Below are positions 1 through 6,102 of a stretch of DNA of 28,180 bases, in pieces. The notes under the pieces are model-generated. The model saw nothing but the letters and a program-made list of their open reading frames with translations, did not search any database and had not been told where the DNA came from. Numbering within the stretch: position 1 is the stretch's first letter; each line of letters starts with the position of its first letter. Source of the DNA: JAXGVG01 sp040773965 (lineage in GTDB: Bacteria; Pseudomonadota; Alphaproteobacteria; UBA9219); NCBI GenBank assembly GCA_040773965.1, contig JAXGVG010000004.1, positions 1 to 28,180 on the forward strand, written 5' to 3'. Made by a program: the position numbers and the translations under genes.

Positions 1-579
1 GAATACCAGTCCGTTGTCGAGAGACACGAGACCACCAACGTTCTCAGCGAGTACCCATGTCGGCATAATCTCAGATATGACTCTAAGCATCTCCGGCCAT
101 AAGTAGCGGTCGTCTGACGTGCCGCCTCGCTTCCCGGCGACAGAGAAAGGCTGGCAGGGGAACCCGGCAAGAAGAACGTCATGTGCAGGAATATCCTGTG
201 CATGGATTTCTGTAATGTCTCCGGCGACTGAGTGATTTGTGCAGGAGAAGTTCGCCAAATAGGTTTTGCGACAGGACAAATCCCATTCGCTTGTAAAAAT
301 ACATTCACTTCCAATGGTCTCGAAAGCCCTCCGCATGCCGCCGATACCGGCAAACAGATCAATGAAAGTGAAGGGGGCGCGCTTGAATGGGATCACAACG
401 CCTGATTTTCCGACAAGTTTCCGCAACATCAAGAGCATAGTCTTGACAGGCTTTGTGTCTCCATTTTCCCAGCGGTATACGGTTCTTTTATTTATCCCGA
501 ACCGATCCGCGACTTCCTCCACCGTCAAGCCGGTCTTCTCGCGCAACAATGCAAAATCGGTTGGCTTGGGGTGTTTCAT
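1..579 (-). CDS. C5-cytosine DNA methyltransferase with N-terminal HTH (3' part missing)
   Basis: Transfers a methyl group from SAM to C5 of cytosine in DNA. The visible 193 residues read through to the window edge without a stop. Residues about 9-50 form a helix-turn-helix (TVEEVADRFGINKRTVYRW). Methyltransferase motif I is at about 71-82 (FIDLFAGIGGMR), motif IV with the catalytic Cys142 is PCQPFS at 141-146, and motif VI is ENV at 179-181. The target-recognition domain and C-terminal motifs lie outside the window. The ATG at 579 is preceded in frame by a TAG nine codons upstream with no other start codon between, so the start is firm although no good Shine-Dalgarno is visible. An HTH fused in front of the catalytic domain recalls methyltransferases that also repress their own or a partner endonuclease gene; that role is inferred. 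No restriction endonuclease is visible on this side. Confidence 0.9.
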   Translation of the reverse strand, partial: MKHPKPTDFALLREKTGLTVEEVADRFGINKRTVYRWENGDTKPVKTMLLMLRKLVGKSGVVIPFKRAPFTFIDLFAGIGGMRRAFETIGSECIFTSEWDLSCRKTYLANFSCTNHSVAGDITEIHAQDIPAHDVLLAGFPCQPFSVAGKRGGTSDDRYLWPEMLRVISEIMPTWVLAENVGGLVSLDNGLVF

Positions 580-870
580 GGGGGACCCGAAGAAAGAGGC
601 GGGACGCTAGGTCTGTTTTTGACAGGCTGACATATGTCTCGGAAAAATCAAGAAAAAATGAGAACAAAACGTGAATATATTCTTTCTGTTGCCGGAATAT
701 CAGTACAGGGTTTTTCCCAGGACAGTTTCTCTTCGATAGATTTTGTGCCGAGACAATCATGGAAACAACCAATTCTTTTCGCGCGATACGGAATCCCAAA
801 GTACCGCAAGCAAACAGAGTCAGGACGGGGCAGATAGAGTTTTAGGAGTATTGGCGGCTGTTCGCCCCCC

Positions 871-1162
871 GTTAGGGTCTGTACTCATAATTGACGCGGG
901 TTCTGCGCGAGCGAAAAAGCGTTCCGGCTATGAAGCCGAAGCCCCGGCGAAAGCCGGGGGTAGCGTGTATTGGACATGCAAGCGAGCTTTTTGAGGCCGC
1001 CGGACGGTTTTTATGCCGCGCCCTCCGGGTTTGCATAAGATGAAAAATGGCTTTGTCAACTTCGCTCGACGCATGGCCTCTGCCACGCCTTCGCTCGTTT
1101 TCTTGCCATTTTTCATCCTATGCAAACAGAACCTCACGCTAATTATGACTACAGACCCTAAC
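871..1162. mobile_element. MITE-like non-autonomous element with terminal inverted repeats
   Basis: The left end (from 871) and the reverse complement of the right end (from 1162) both begin GTTAGGGTCTGTA, continue TCATAATT after one mismatch, and stay similar through GGTTCTG, giving about 38 nt of imperfect terminal inverted repeat. The 292-bp interior has no transposase and holds a second nested inverted repeat. A TA dinucleotide sits at both outer ends (gtTAggg and cccTAac), which would fit a TA target duplication as in IS630/mariner-like elements, but the TIR itself contains TA so this is not decisive. The 291 bases to the left (580-870) hold no supported gene. The parent IS family is not recognised with certainty. 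Confidence 0.6.
1030..1126. repeat. Internal 22-bp inverted repeat of the MITE-like element
   Basis: The arms at 1030-1051 (TTTGCATAAGATGAAAAATGGC) — 22 nt, quoted here only as TTTGCATAAG...AAAATGGC — and 1105-1126 are reverse complements with a single mismatch, separated by 53 nt. The loop contains two copies of CTTCGCTCG. Transcribed RNA could form a long hairpin. A separate GC-rich hairpin (CCCCGG...CCGGGG) lies near 943-960. Confidence 0.75.
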
Positions 1163-1715
1163 CGCGTTTATCTTGTTTAACGTGTAACAAAATTTGAACC
1201 GAAAGGAATAACGAAAGTAAGCCCGGCGATAGTCCCCGGCCAATTGCCCGCGAACGCGGCGCAAACCGTCGAAACGCGCAGCGAAACGCCGTCCCGTGAC
1301 ATGAAGAAAATCTATGGCCGGGGGTTCGGTTTCGGCGGCATGACGCCTTCGGTTGCCTGATAAGGGCCGCAACGCGTGCGCTACGGGCACGAAAGCCGCG
1401 AAATGAGGGCCTGAACAGGCACCAAACGCGTACCGTACAGGCACCGATCAGCGCGTGTTGGCCTTGCGTGTAGGGACGGGTTTTTGTGTATCGTTTTGAT
1501 AAGATTGATTTTTTGTTTCCGTCGGTGGAACAACGGAAAGATGCGCGCGCCTCACGGCATTTAAAGCGTAAGCCATTGGTTTGCTTAGATTTTTTTCAAA
1601 AGAGGCAATAGGCTTCGACATAAAACCCCGCGAATCGTTCGATTAAAACTAACAGTAATATGTTTATTGGTCAAATAATAAATGTTTGTAAACGGTTGTT
1701 TTAAAGATGATTATT
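1163..1715. other. 553-bp stretch with no supported gene
   Basis: The left part (about 1200-1480) is GC-rich with several short inverted repeats; the right part (about 1480-1715) turns AT-rich toward the 3' end of the XRE gene. A minus-strand reading frame covers 1139-1444, but its protein is very Arg-rich, shows no domain, and its last codons lie inside the MITE end. I saw no signature of tmRNA, RNase P RNA, SRP RNA or a tRNA. Confidence 0.5.
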
Positions 1716-2189
1716 TTATTTTCCGCCCTCCAGCAACAGCCGCGCAATTTCGGTCAGCAGACCGACATCCGCTTCGGTTCCTCGCTCAAAATCGGCCAGA
1801 ATGTAACTTGTCATGCGCTGTAGAGCGCCCGTTTCGTTCGGAAACGTGGCTTGAGCGTCCCGTTTGGCCCGTTCGACAACCACAACGGCGAGCGATTTGG
1901 CCGCCGCGACAAGGCGGGGATCCCGTTGAGGGACCGTCAGTGCCTCCGCTGCGCCCTGTGCAAGATAGGGCGGGGAGCAAAAAAGAGGACCTTCTTTGCC
2001 TGTTATAAGCCATTGCGGCGTGGTTTCCAAAGCTTCGGAAAGTCCGGCTATATCGCGGAAAGTCTTTGTTGTTCCAGTCAAAAAGCCGCGCAGCGTGCTT
2101 TGATAACGCCCCATTTTCCTGGCGAGTTGGGTCGTGTTCAGATTCAATTCTTTCATCCGTTGCAGGACTCTTTCACGCATTGTCGCCAT
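1716..2189 (-). CDS. XRE-family HTH transcriptional regulator (phage-repressor-like)
   Basis: DNA-binding regulator of about 157 residues. The N-terminal 60 residues are a typical XRE helix-turn-helix of the phage repressor type: MRERVLQRMKEL, then TTQLARKMGRYQSTLRGFL, then ALETTPQWLITG. The C-terminal half (about 75-157) is helical with no recognised peptidase (LexA-like) dyad. Starts are possible at 2213, 2189 and 2180. A good promoter has its -10 at 2222-2227, so transcription would begin around 2215; this makes 2213 nearly leaderless, and I take 2189, with 2180 equally possible. The palindrome over the -10 box suggests autorepression. It lies alone between the MITE region and the Fap-like block; its targets are unknown. 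Confidence 0.8.
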   Translation of the reverse strand: MATMRERVLQRMKELNLNTTQLARKMGRYQSTLRGFLTGTTKTFRDIAGLSEALETTPQWLITGKEGPLFCSPPYLAQGAAEALTVPQRDPRLVAAAKSLAVVVVERAKRDAQATFPNETGALQRMTSYILADFERGTEADVGLLTEIARLLLEGGK

Positions 2190-2205
2190 GCCTGACCGGT
2201 ATCCG

Positions 2206-2251
2206 TTATTCATTTGCGAAAATGATAACAGAATTATGTTTGTGCTGGCAA
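2206..2251 (-). promoter_or_regulatory. Promoter and candidate operator of the XRE regulator
   Basis: On the minus strand a -35 TTGCCA (2251-2246), an 18-nt spacer and a -10 TATCAT (2227-2222) precede the gene. An imperfect palindrome with arms TTATTCATTT (2206-2215) and AAAATGATAA (2219-2228) around a GCG centre covers the -10 box and the first possible start codon, as expected for an autoregulated repressor. Confidence 0.5.
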
Positions 2252-2339
2252 GGCGCTGCGTGCCGGTTCGGGCGCGACTGCGTACCCGTTCAGGCCCCGA
2301 AAAGCGCGGTTACGGCTTCATTCGGCCCGCGTCGCGGTC

Positions 2340-3668
2340 TTAAAAAAGTTGGCCCAGGCGGACCGGAATTCGCAAGCCGACATGCACGTCGGGCGCGTCG
2401 CGCGTCGCGCCGACTTCCGTCGTGAAGTTCAGGCTTACGACGGGCGAGAGACGGTAGCTCGTTCCCACCATGAAAGAGCCGACCTGCAGCGTGTCGCTCC
2501 GGCTTTTGATAAAGTCGCCATTCGTCGTGTTGATGGCGTCTTGATATGTGGGAAACACGTAGCTGTGCTTGTAGCCCAGTGAGAACGACGTTTCCTGATT
2601 GATCGAGAAGCCGAGGCCGCCGCTCGCGTTGATGACGTCGCCGGGCGAAACGTTCAGGATGCGCGTCGTGTTGTAGTCCTTGTCGACGTCTTCGCTGAGG
2701 CTGTGGACGTAGCCGAGGTTGCCGAAGAGCACGGCGGGATCCGTCACCTTGATGACCGTCACGCTGCCTTCCACCGACTGGAACCCGCTGCCCGTAGGAA
2801 GGGTCTTGGCGATGTTGTCGGCGTCGTATTCAATGTCGTAGGGGCCTTCGCCCGTGTCGCTTTTGTAGCGCAGATTGCCCACAAAATACGGCCAGCCGCC
2901 TGCGCCCCGGTTGAACTGATAGGCGAGGCCGAAATCGACGTCGCCAAAGCCGTTGCCTTCGATGGCCGTGCGCGTAGTGCCGCCGGTACCCGAACGCGTC
3001 TCGGCGTCGTTGCGGTAGGTGTAGGGAACGCGGACGTCGGCTTCCAGCCGGTCTGTGATGCCGAGGCGGAAACGGGACGAATCCTGCACGACTTGCCGTC
3101 GCGCCGAGGAAGCTTCGATTTCCCCGATCAGGACGACTTCGGCCACCTGCACGCCGTTAAAGGTGAAGATGTTGCTGGTCGTGTTGGTGTATTCCATGCT
3201 GTTTTCGTACATCATCGTGCCCTTGGGCGTCAGCACCCCGCCGTAACTCGGCAAGACGTCCAGCTCGGGCCGCGCTTCTTTTTCTTTCTTTGGGGCTGTG
3301 ATTGATGTGCCGGAGGATTCGGCAACGCTTGTTTCGGTCTTGCCCGATTTCTTTTGGTTGCCGCTTTCGCCGGGGTACGGCGTCGTTTCAGCCGTTGCCG
3401 CGCTTTTGGCCGTTTTAGTTCGAGCGGGCGCGCTATCCATAGCGTCCAGTTTTGCGCGGTATTGTTTCAGTTCTTGCTCCTGCTCGGCGATCTTGCGTTT
3501 CTGGTCGTCCAGCATCGCTTGCTGGCTTTGCAGCATTTGTTCAAGAGGCTCCAGCCGTTTTAGAAGTTGATCGACGGAGGATGTTTCGCTTTTCGCTTCG
3601 GCGGCGTTGGCCGCGAACAGGCAGGAAAAAAGCGCCATAACGGCAATGGAACGCACAAAAAAATTCAT
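2340..3668 (-). CDS. FapF-like outer-membrane pore: coiled coil plus beta-barrel
   Basis: Probable outer-membrane secretion pore of 442 residues. A signal peptide covers residues 1-25 (ends AANAAEA). A Gln/Lys/Glu-rich coiled coil spans about 30-77, followed by a Lys/Ser/Thr linker to about 135. A beta-barrel domain begins around PSYGGVLTPKG and alternates amphipathic strands to the C-terminal Phe (RLGQLF). This architecture, and the opening GVLTPKG...EYT with VLIGEIEAS, are those I know from Pseudomonas FapF, the trimeric channel that exports amyloid subunits. The frame extends to 3794, but the ATG at 3668 follows GAGG at good spacing and starts directly with the signal peptide. It is last in the minus-strand block, separated from the upstream gene by 409 bp containing two palindromic repeats, so it may have its own promoter. 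Confidence 0.8.
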   Translation of the reverse strand: MNFFVRSIAVMALFSCLFAANAAEAKSETSSVDQLLKRLEPLEQMLQSQQAMLDDQKRKIAEQEQELKQYRAKLDAMDSAPARTKTAKSAATAETTPYPGESGNQKKSGKTETSVAESSGTSITAPKKEKEARPELDVLPSYGGVLTPKGTMMYENSMEYTNTTSNIFTFNGVQVAEVVLIGEIEASSARRQVVQDSSRFRLGITDRLEADVRVPYTYRNDAETRSGTGGTTRTAIEGNGFGDVDFGLAYQFNRGAGGWPYFVGNLRYKSDTGEGPYDIEYDADNIAKTLPTGSGFQSVEGSVTVIKVTDPAVLFGNLGYVHSLSEDVDKDYNTTRILNVSPGDVINASGGLGFSINQETSFSLGYKHSYVFPTYQDAINTTNGDFIKSRSDTLQVGSFMVGTSYRLSPVVSLNFTTEVGATRDAPDVHVGLRIPVRLGQLF

Positions 3669-3896
3669 GGCTAACCTCGGAAAGACAGGGCAAATGGCAG
3701 GGAATCGTCTAACCCTTTGACTTGTCGTGTAATTTATTTGCAAAGTCAAACCGGAAAGATCTTTTCGGGAATATCGGGAAGAGCCTGTGACCATAAAGTC
3801 ATATTTCAGGTCATAAAATTATAAGAAAGAGGCGGGGAAGCGGGATTAGAGGCTAGGGGTTCGGGAATTAGCATTCAGCTTAAACCCAAGGCGTCG

Positions 3897-3940
3897 TCCC
3901 GGCCAAACAGCGCGGCAAAGCCGCGTTGTGCGAGCCGGGA
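3897..3940. repeat. REP-like palindrome 1
   Basis: Outer arms TCCCGGC (3897-3903) and GCCGGGA (3934-3940) enclose an inner stem CAGCGCGGC/GCCGCGTTG with an AAA loop. This is the nested GC-rich layout of REP/BIME-type intergenic repeats. It could act as a hairpin in RNA between the two flanking genes. Confidence 0.7.
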
Positions 3941-3980
3941 TCAAGTTAATTTTTCCTGTTTAAGCAAGAAACCATACTAG

Positions 3981-4027
3981 GTCCCGCATCTCCACGCGAG
4001 GCTGAAGCCTCGCGTTTCGTGCGGGAT
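3981..4027. repeat. REP-like palindrome 2
   Basis: Outer arms GTCCCGCA (3981-3988) and TGCGGGAT (4020-4027) enclose a perfect 10-bp stem ACGCGAGGCT (3994-4003) and AGCCTCGCGT (4006-4015) with a 2-nt loop. It lies 50 bp downstream of the 199-aa gene and may stabilise or attenuate the transcript. There is no U-tract typical of an intrinsic terminator. Confidence 0.75.
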
Positions 4028-4077
4028 GACGGCGGGAGTTAGCCTCGAGCCCCGAAATCCTAATCCCGAGTCCTGAC

Positions 4078-4677
4078 CTACCGGCCGATGCCAAGCATTC
4101 GGGTCCGGACGCTTTGCGACAGAGCTGAGAGATTTCTTAAAGCTCCGCTGTTCGAAACCAGATTGGTTATATTTTTCAGGAGAATGTTTATATCCACCGT
4201 CTGGGAAACCACCCGGTCGTTGGCCGAGTTCACCACAACGCTGGCGATGGAGCCCGAAGGGGTCTGGTTAAGAACGGTCGTGTTGCCTTTTGTGTCCTCG
4301 ACGACAAGGCCGCCGCCGTTATTGATGATGTTGGCGATGGTGCCTGTGGGAAGATTGACGGTTTCGAGCTTTGCCGACGATGTGGCGTGCAGGTCGCCTC
4401 TCGAATCCGATTGGAGCACAAGCGAACGGGCATAGGAAATGGCTCCGTCGATGCGCGTTCGAATGTCCACCGCGAAACGGTAGATATGGCCGGTGGGGTC
4501 CCTGTATGCGCCGCGCGTATTGGCCATTGTCGAGGCGTCGAGCGCTTCGGCTTCGGCAATGACGATTTCATCTTCCAGATCGTCGATGGCAAAAACGGGT
4601 GCCGGGCAGACGGACAGGAAAACGAAAACCAATAATACGGGCGTCAGGAGAGACAAAAGGCGGTCGTGTTTTATCAT
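4078..4677 (-). CDS. Exported 199-aa protein with Sec signal plus GA-type C39 leader (Fap-like block)
   Basis: Family not recognised. A Sec signal peptide covers residues 1-30 (ends APVFA). An acidic stretch follows (DDLEDEIVIAEAEALDAS), then the motif L46-x4-M51-x3-R55-G56-A57, which fits a double-glycine leader with L at -12, M at -7, and GA at -2/-1. The predicted mature part (58-199) is rich in Asn, Thr, Val and Ser (GTIANIINNGGGLVVEDTKG; SVVVNSANDRVVSQTVDIN) without Cys, and resembles a secreted beta-rich or amyloid-like protein. The start at 4677 has a very strong Shine-Dalgarno (AAGGAGGAG), whereas the longer frame to 4728 overlaps the peptidase gene. It begins 10 bp after the C39 gene stops, so the two are co-translated. 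By position it corresponds to fapE, but I see no clear sequence match. Role as a substrate of the adjacent peptidase is inferred. Confidence 0.75.
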   Translation of the reverse strand: MIKHDRLLSLLTPVLLVFVFLSVCPAPVFAIDDLEDEIVIAEAEALDASTMANTRGAYRDPTGHIYRFAVDIRTRIDGAISYARSLVLQSDSRGDLHATSSAKLETVNLPTGTIANIINNGGGLVVEDTKGNTTVLNQTPSGSIASVVVNSANDRVVSQTVDINILLKNITNLVSNSGALRNLSALSQSVRTRMLGIGR

Positions 4678-4687
4678 AGTCTCCTCC

Positions 4688-5581
4688 TTAGAAAATTGTG
4701 GCGGCCGAAAGAGCCAGATCGTTGACATTGTTGATGACGTAAGTGTTCAGGATATCCTGACCCGTCGGCGCGATTTGCCAATTCGGGAACGAGATGGGAA
4801 CGCCGCCGCCGATGGCTTCGTTAGCCGCGGAGGCTACCGCTGTGGCTCGGGCGTAGGTCCATTCCTTATCGTCGGAGAAGGCCATGCGGGCCTGCCGCGC
4901 TTCGTTAACGACGACCAGCGATATGCCGTTCCAGGTTTCCGCGAAATCGCGGCGCGTGTAAACGACATTGCCTTTGCTGGGGTCGCCCACGAGGACGAAA
5001 GGACCTTTCAGGCTTTTGACGACGACGAAGTGGCTATAACCGTCGTGGCGGATCAACGCGATGAACGGAACCTTGTGCTTTTCGATCGTGTCGAAGTTCA
5101 GACGGTAGCCCTTTGCCTTGAGACCACGGCTGTTCAGGTAGCGGCTCATGTCGAGAAGCGAGAAACCTTCCTTGCGGATGACGCCCTGGTCGCCGTGCGC
5201 AAACATCGTTTTGAAGACTTCTTCCTCCGATGTAGGCATGCCATAAACGTAGGAGAGCAGCGTGGCTACGGCCGCCGAGCCGCAGCTGTAGTCGAAGGAC
5301 TGCCGCTTGACGGTTTGGAAGGGCATGTCGCGCCAGCTTATGACGCGGACCGAAAGAGTCTTGACCGGGCCGTTGTTCACAGACACGGTGGAATGACGCG
5401 CCGGGTCTTCGCTTCCTTCGAAGGATTCGCCGGGACGGACCGTCATCGATTCCACGGCGGCAATGGCGGAGGAGGGAAGGTTGGAGGCGTCGTCTTCCGC
5501 GCGCACGGCGCCCAATCCCGCTGTTCCGGTCAAGAAAAACAGGGAAAAAGCAAAGGCATTAAGGACAAAGCGCTTTAACAT
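4688..5581 (-). CDS. Exported C39-family cysteine peptidase (FapD-like)
   Basis: Periplasmic papain-fold peptidase of the bacteriocin-processing C39 family, without ABC-transporter domains. A signal peptide covers residues 1-28 (ends GAVRA). The catalytic centre is complete: oxyanion Gln94 and nucleophile Cys100 in QSFDYSCGSAAVATLL, His184 in DGYSHFVVV, and Asp200 in LVGDPSKGN. The N-terminal module (30-90) and a C-terminal tail (235-297) are not recognised. Stand-alone Sec-exported C39 peptidases next to a FapF-type pore are typical of Fap operons (FapD). Two neighbours carry GA-type leader motifs and are the obvious substrates. The ATG at 5581 lacks a clear Shine-Dalgarno and lies 26 bp after the preceding gene, so translational coupling is likely. 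Confidence 0.85.
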   Translation of the reverse strand: MLKRFVLNAFAFSLFFLTGTAGLGAVRAEDDASNLPSSAIAAVESMTVRPGESFEGSEDPARHSTVSVNNGPVKTLSVRVISWRDMPFQTVKRQSFDYSCGSAAVATLLSYVYGMPTSEEEVFKTMFAHGDQGVIRKEGFSLLDMSRYLNSRGLKAKGYRLNFDTIEKHKVPFIALIRHDGYSHFVVVKSLKGPFVLVGDPSKGNVVYTRRDFAETWNGISLVVVNEARQARMAFSDDKEWTYARATAVASAANEAIGGGVPISFPNWQIAPTGQDILNTYVINNVNDLALSAATIF

Positions 5582-5607
5582 AAGATAAGAACTGTCTGCG
5601 ACGACAC

Positions 5608-5985
5608 TTAAGGCGAAACCGGCGCCAACTGGACGTTGACGGCAACGGCCGAGTTGATCGTCGAATTGTTGCCTGTGTTCATCACATAACTGCCGAAGGC
5701 GCTGAGATTGTCGCCAAGGGTTATGGTTCCGTTCGTCAGGTTGCCGCCGACGTTCAACGTATTGCCCGTCGTTTCGGCTGCCAGAGCCTGATCCGATTCA
5801 AGATTGCTGATGCCGAAGGCGCCGCGATTGTTCTTCATCTCGCCGGACGACAACGATACTTCGTCCAGTTCGGAGAAAACGACGTCGTCCCCATTATCGG
5901 CGGCCAAGGCAAAACCGGCAATGCCGACGGTCAAGGCTGAACCCAAAAGCAGCAAGGCTAACGTTTTCACGACCGGATAACGCAT
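5608..5985 (-). CDS. Exported 125-aa protein with Sec signal plus GA-type C39 leader (Fap-like block)
   Basis: Family not recognised. A signal peptide covers residues 1-29 (ends GFALA). It is followed by an acidic segment and the motif L45-S-S-G-E49-M50-K-N-N-R54-G55-A56. This matches the classic double-glycine leader (L -12, S -11, E -8, hydrophobic -7, G -2, small -1). The remaining 69 residues are Asn/Thr/Gly-rich without Cys or Trp (NTLNVGGNLTNGTITLG; NTGNNSTINSAVAVNVQLA), so a minor amyloid subunit or nucleator (FapB-like in position and size) is a reasonable guess. The ATG has a strong GGGAGG ribosome binding site. It lies 117 bp after the repeat protein and 26 bp before the peptidase on the same strand. 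Confidence 0.75.
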   Translation of the reverse strand: MRYPVVKTLALLLLGSALTVGIAGFALAADNGDDVVFSELDEVSLSSGEMKNNRGAFGISNLESDQALAAETTGNTLNVGGNLTNGTITLGDNLSAFGSYVMNTGNNSTINSAVAVNVQLAPVSP

Positions 5986-6029
5986 GGAAGCCTCCCGTTA
6001 GGTTAAGTGTTGAAAGGAAAAACCTTGGT

Positions 6030-6065
6030 GACGCTCGCGCCGGTATTGCTAAAGGCACGAGCGTC
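6030..6065 (-). promoter_or_regulatory. Hairpin between the major repeat protein and downstream genes
   Basis: An 8-bp perfect stem, GACGCTCG (6030-6037) and CGAGCGTC (6058-6065), with a 20-nt loop lies in the 117-bp gap after the repeat-protein stop. A second weak GGGG-TTAACG-CCCC hairpin is nearer the stop (about 6080-6097). Either could stop RNase or partly terminate transcription and lower expression of the distal genes relative to the main subunit. There is no strong U-tract. Confidence 0.4.
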
Positions 6066-6102
6066 CCATGGCTTATATAGGGGCGTTAACCCCCCTTGTT
6101 AC

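Larger units (their letters stand above)
3669..4077. other. 409-bp intergenic region with REP-like palindromes
   Basis: No gene is seen. The centre holds the two palindromes listed separately. An outer inverted repeat, CGGGATTAG at 3841-3849 and CTAATCCCG at 4060-4068, brackets both, so 3841-4068 may be one composite repeat unit inserted between two genes of the Fap-like block. The remaining bases next to 3669 would have to hold any private promoter of the FapF-like gene; no clear -35/-10 pair was found. Confidence 0.5.

Noticed and set aside
928..1137. 69-codon minus-strand frame ending PPAFAGASAS
   Set aside because: Lies inside the MITE-like element; this ending is typical of translated palindromic repeats, not of a gene.
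1139..1444. 101-codon minus-strand frame
   Set aside because: Arg-rich product without a domain, and it ends inside the MITE terminal repeat.
4493..5578. 361-codon plus-strand frame opposite the C39 peptidase
   Set aside because: The minus-strand peptidase has a complete catalytic set and signal peptide; the plus-strand product has neither.
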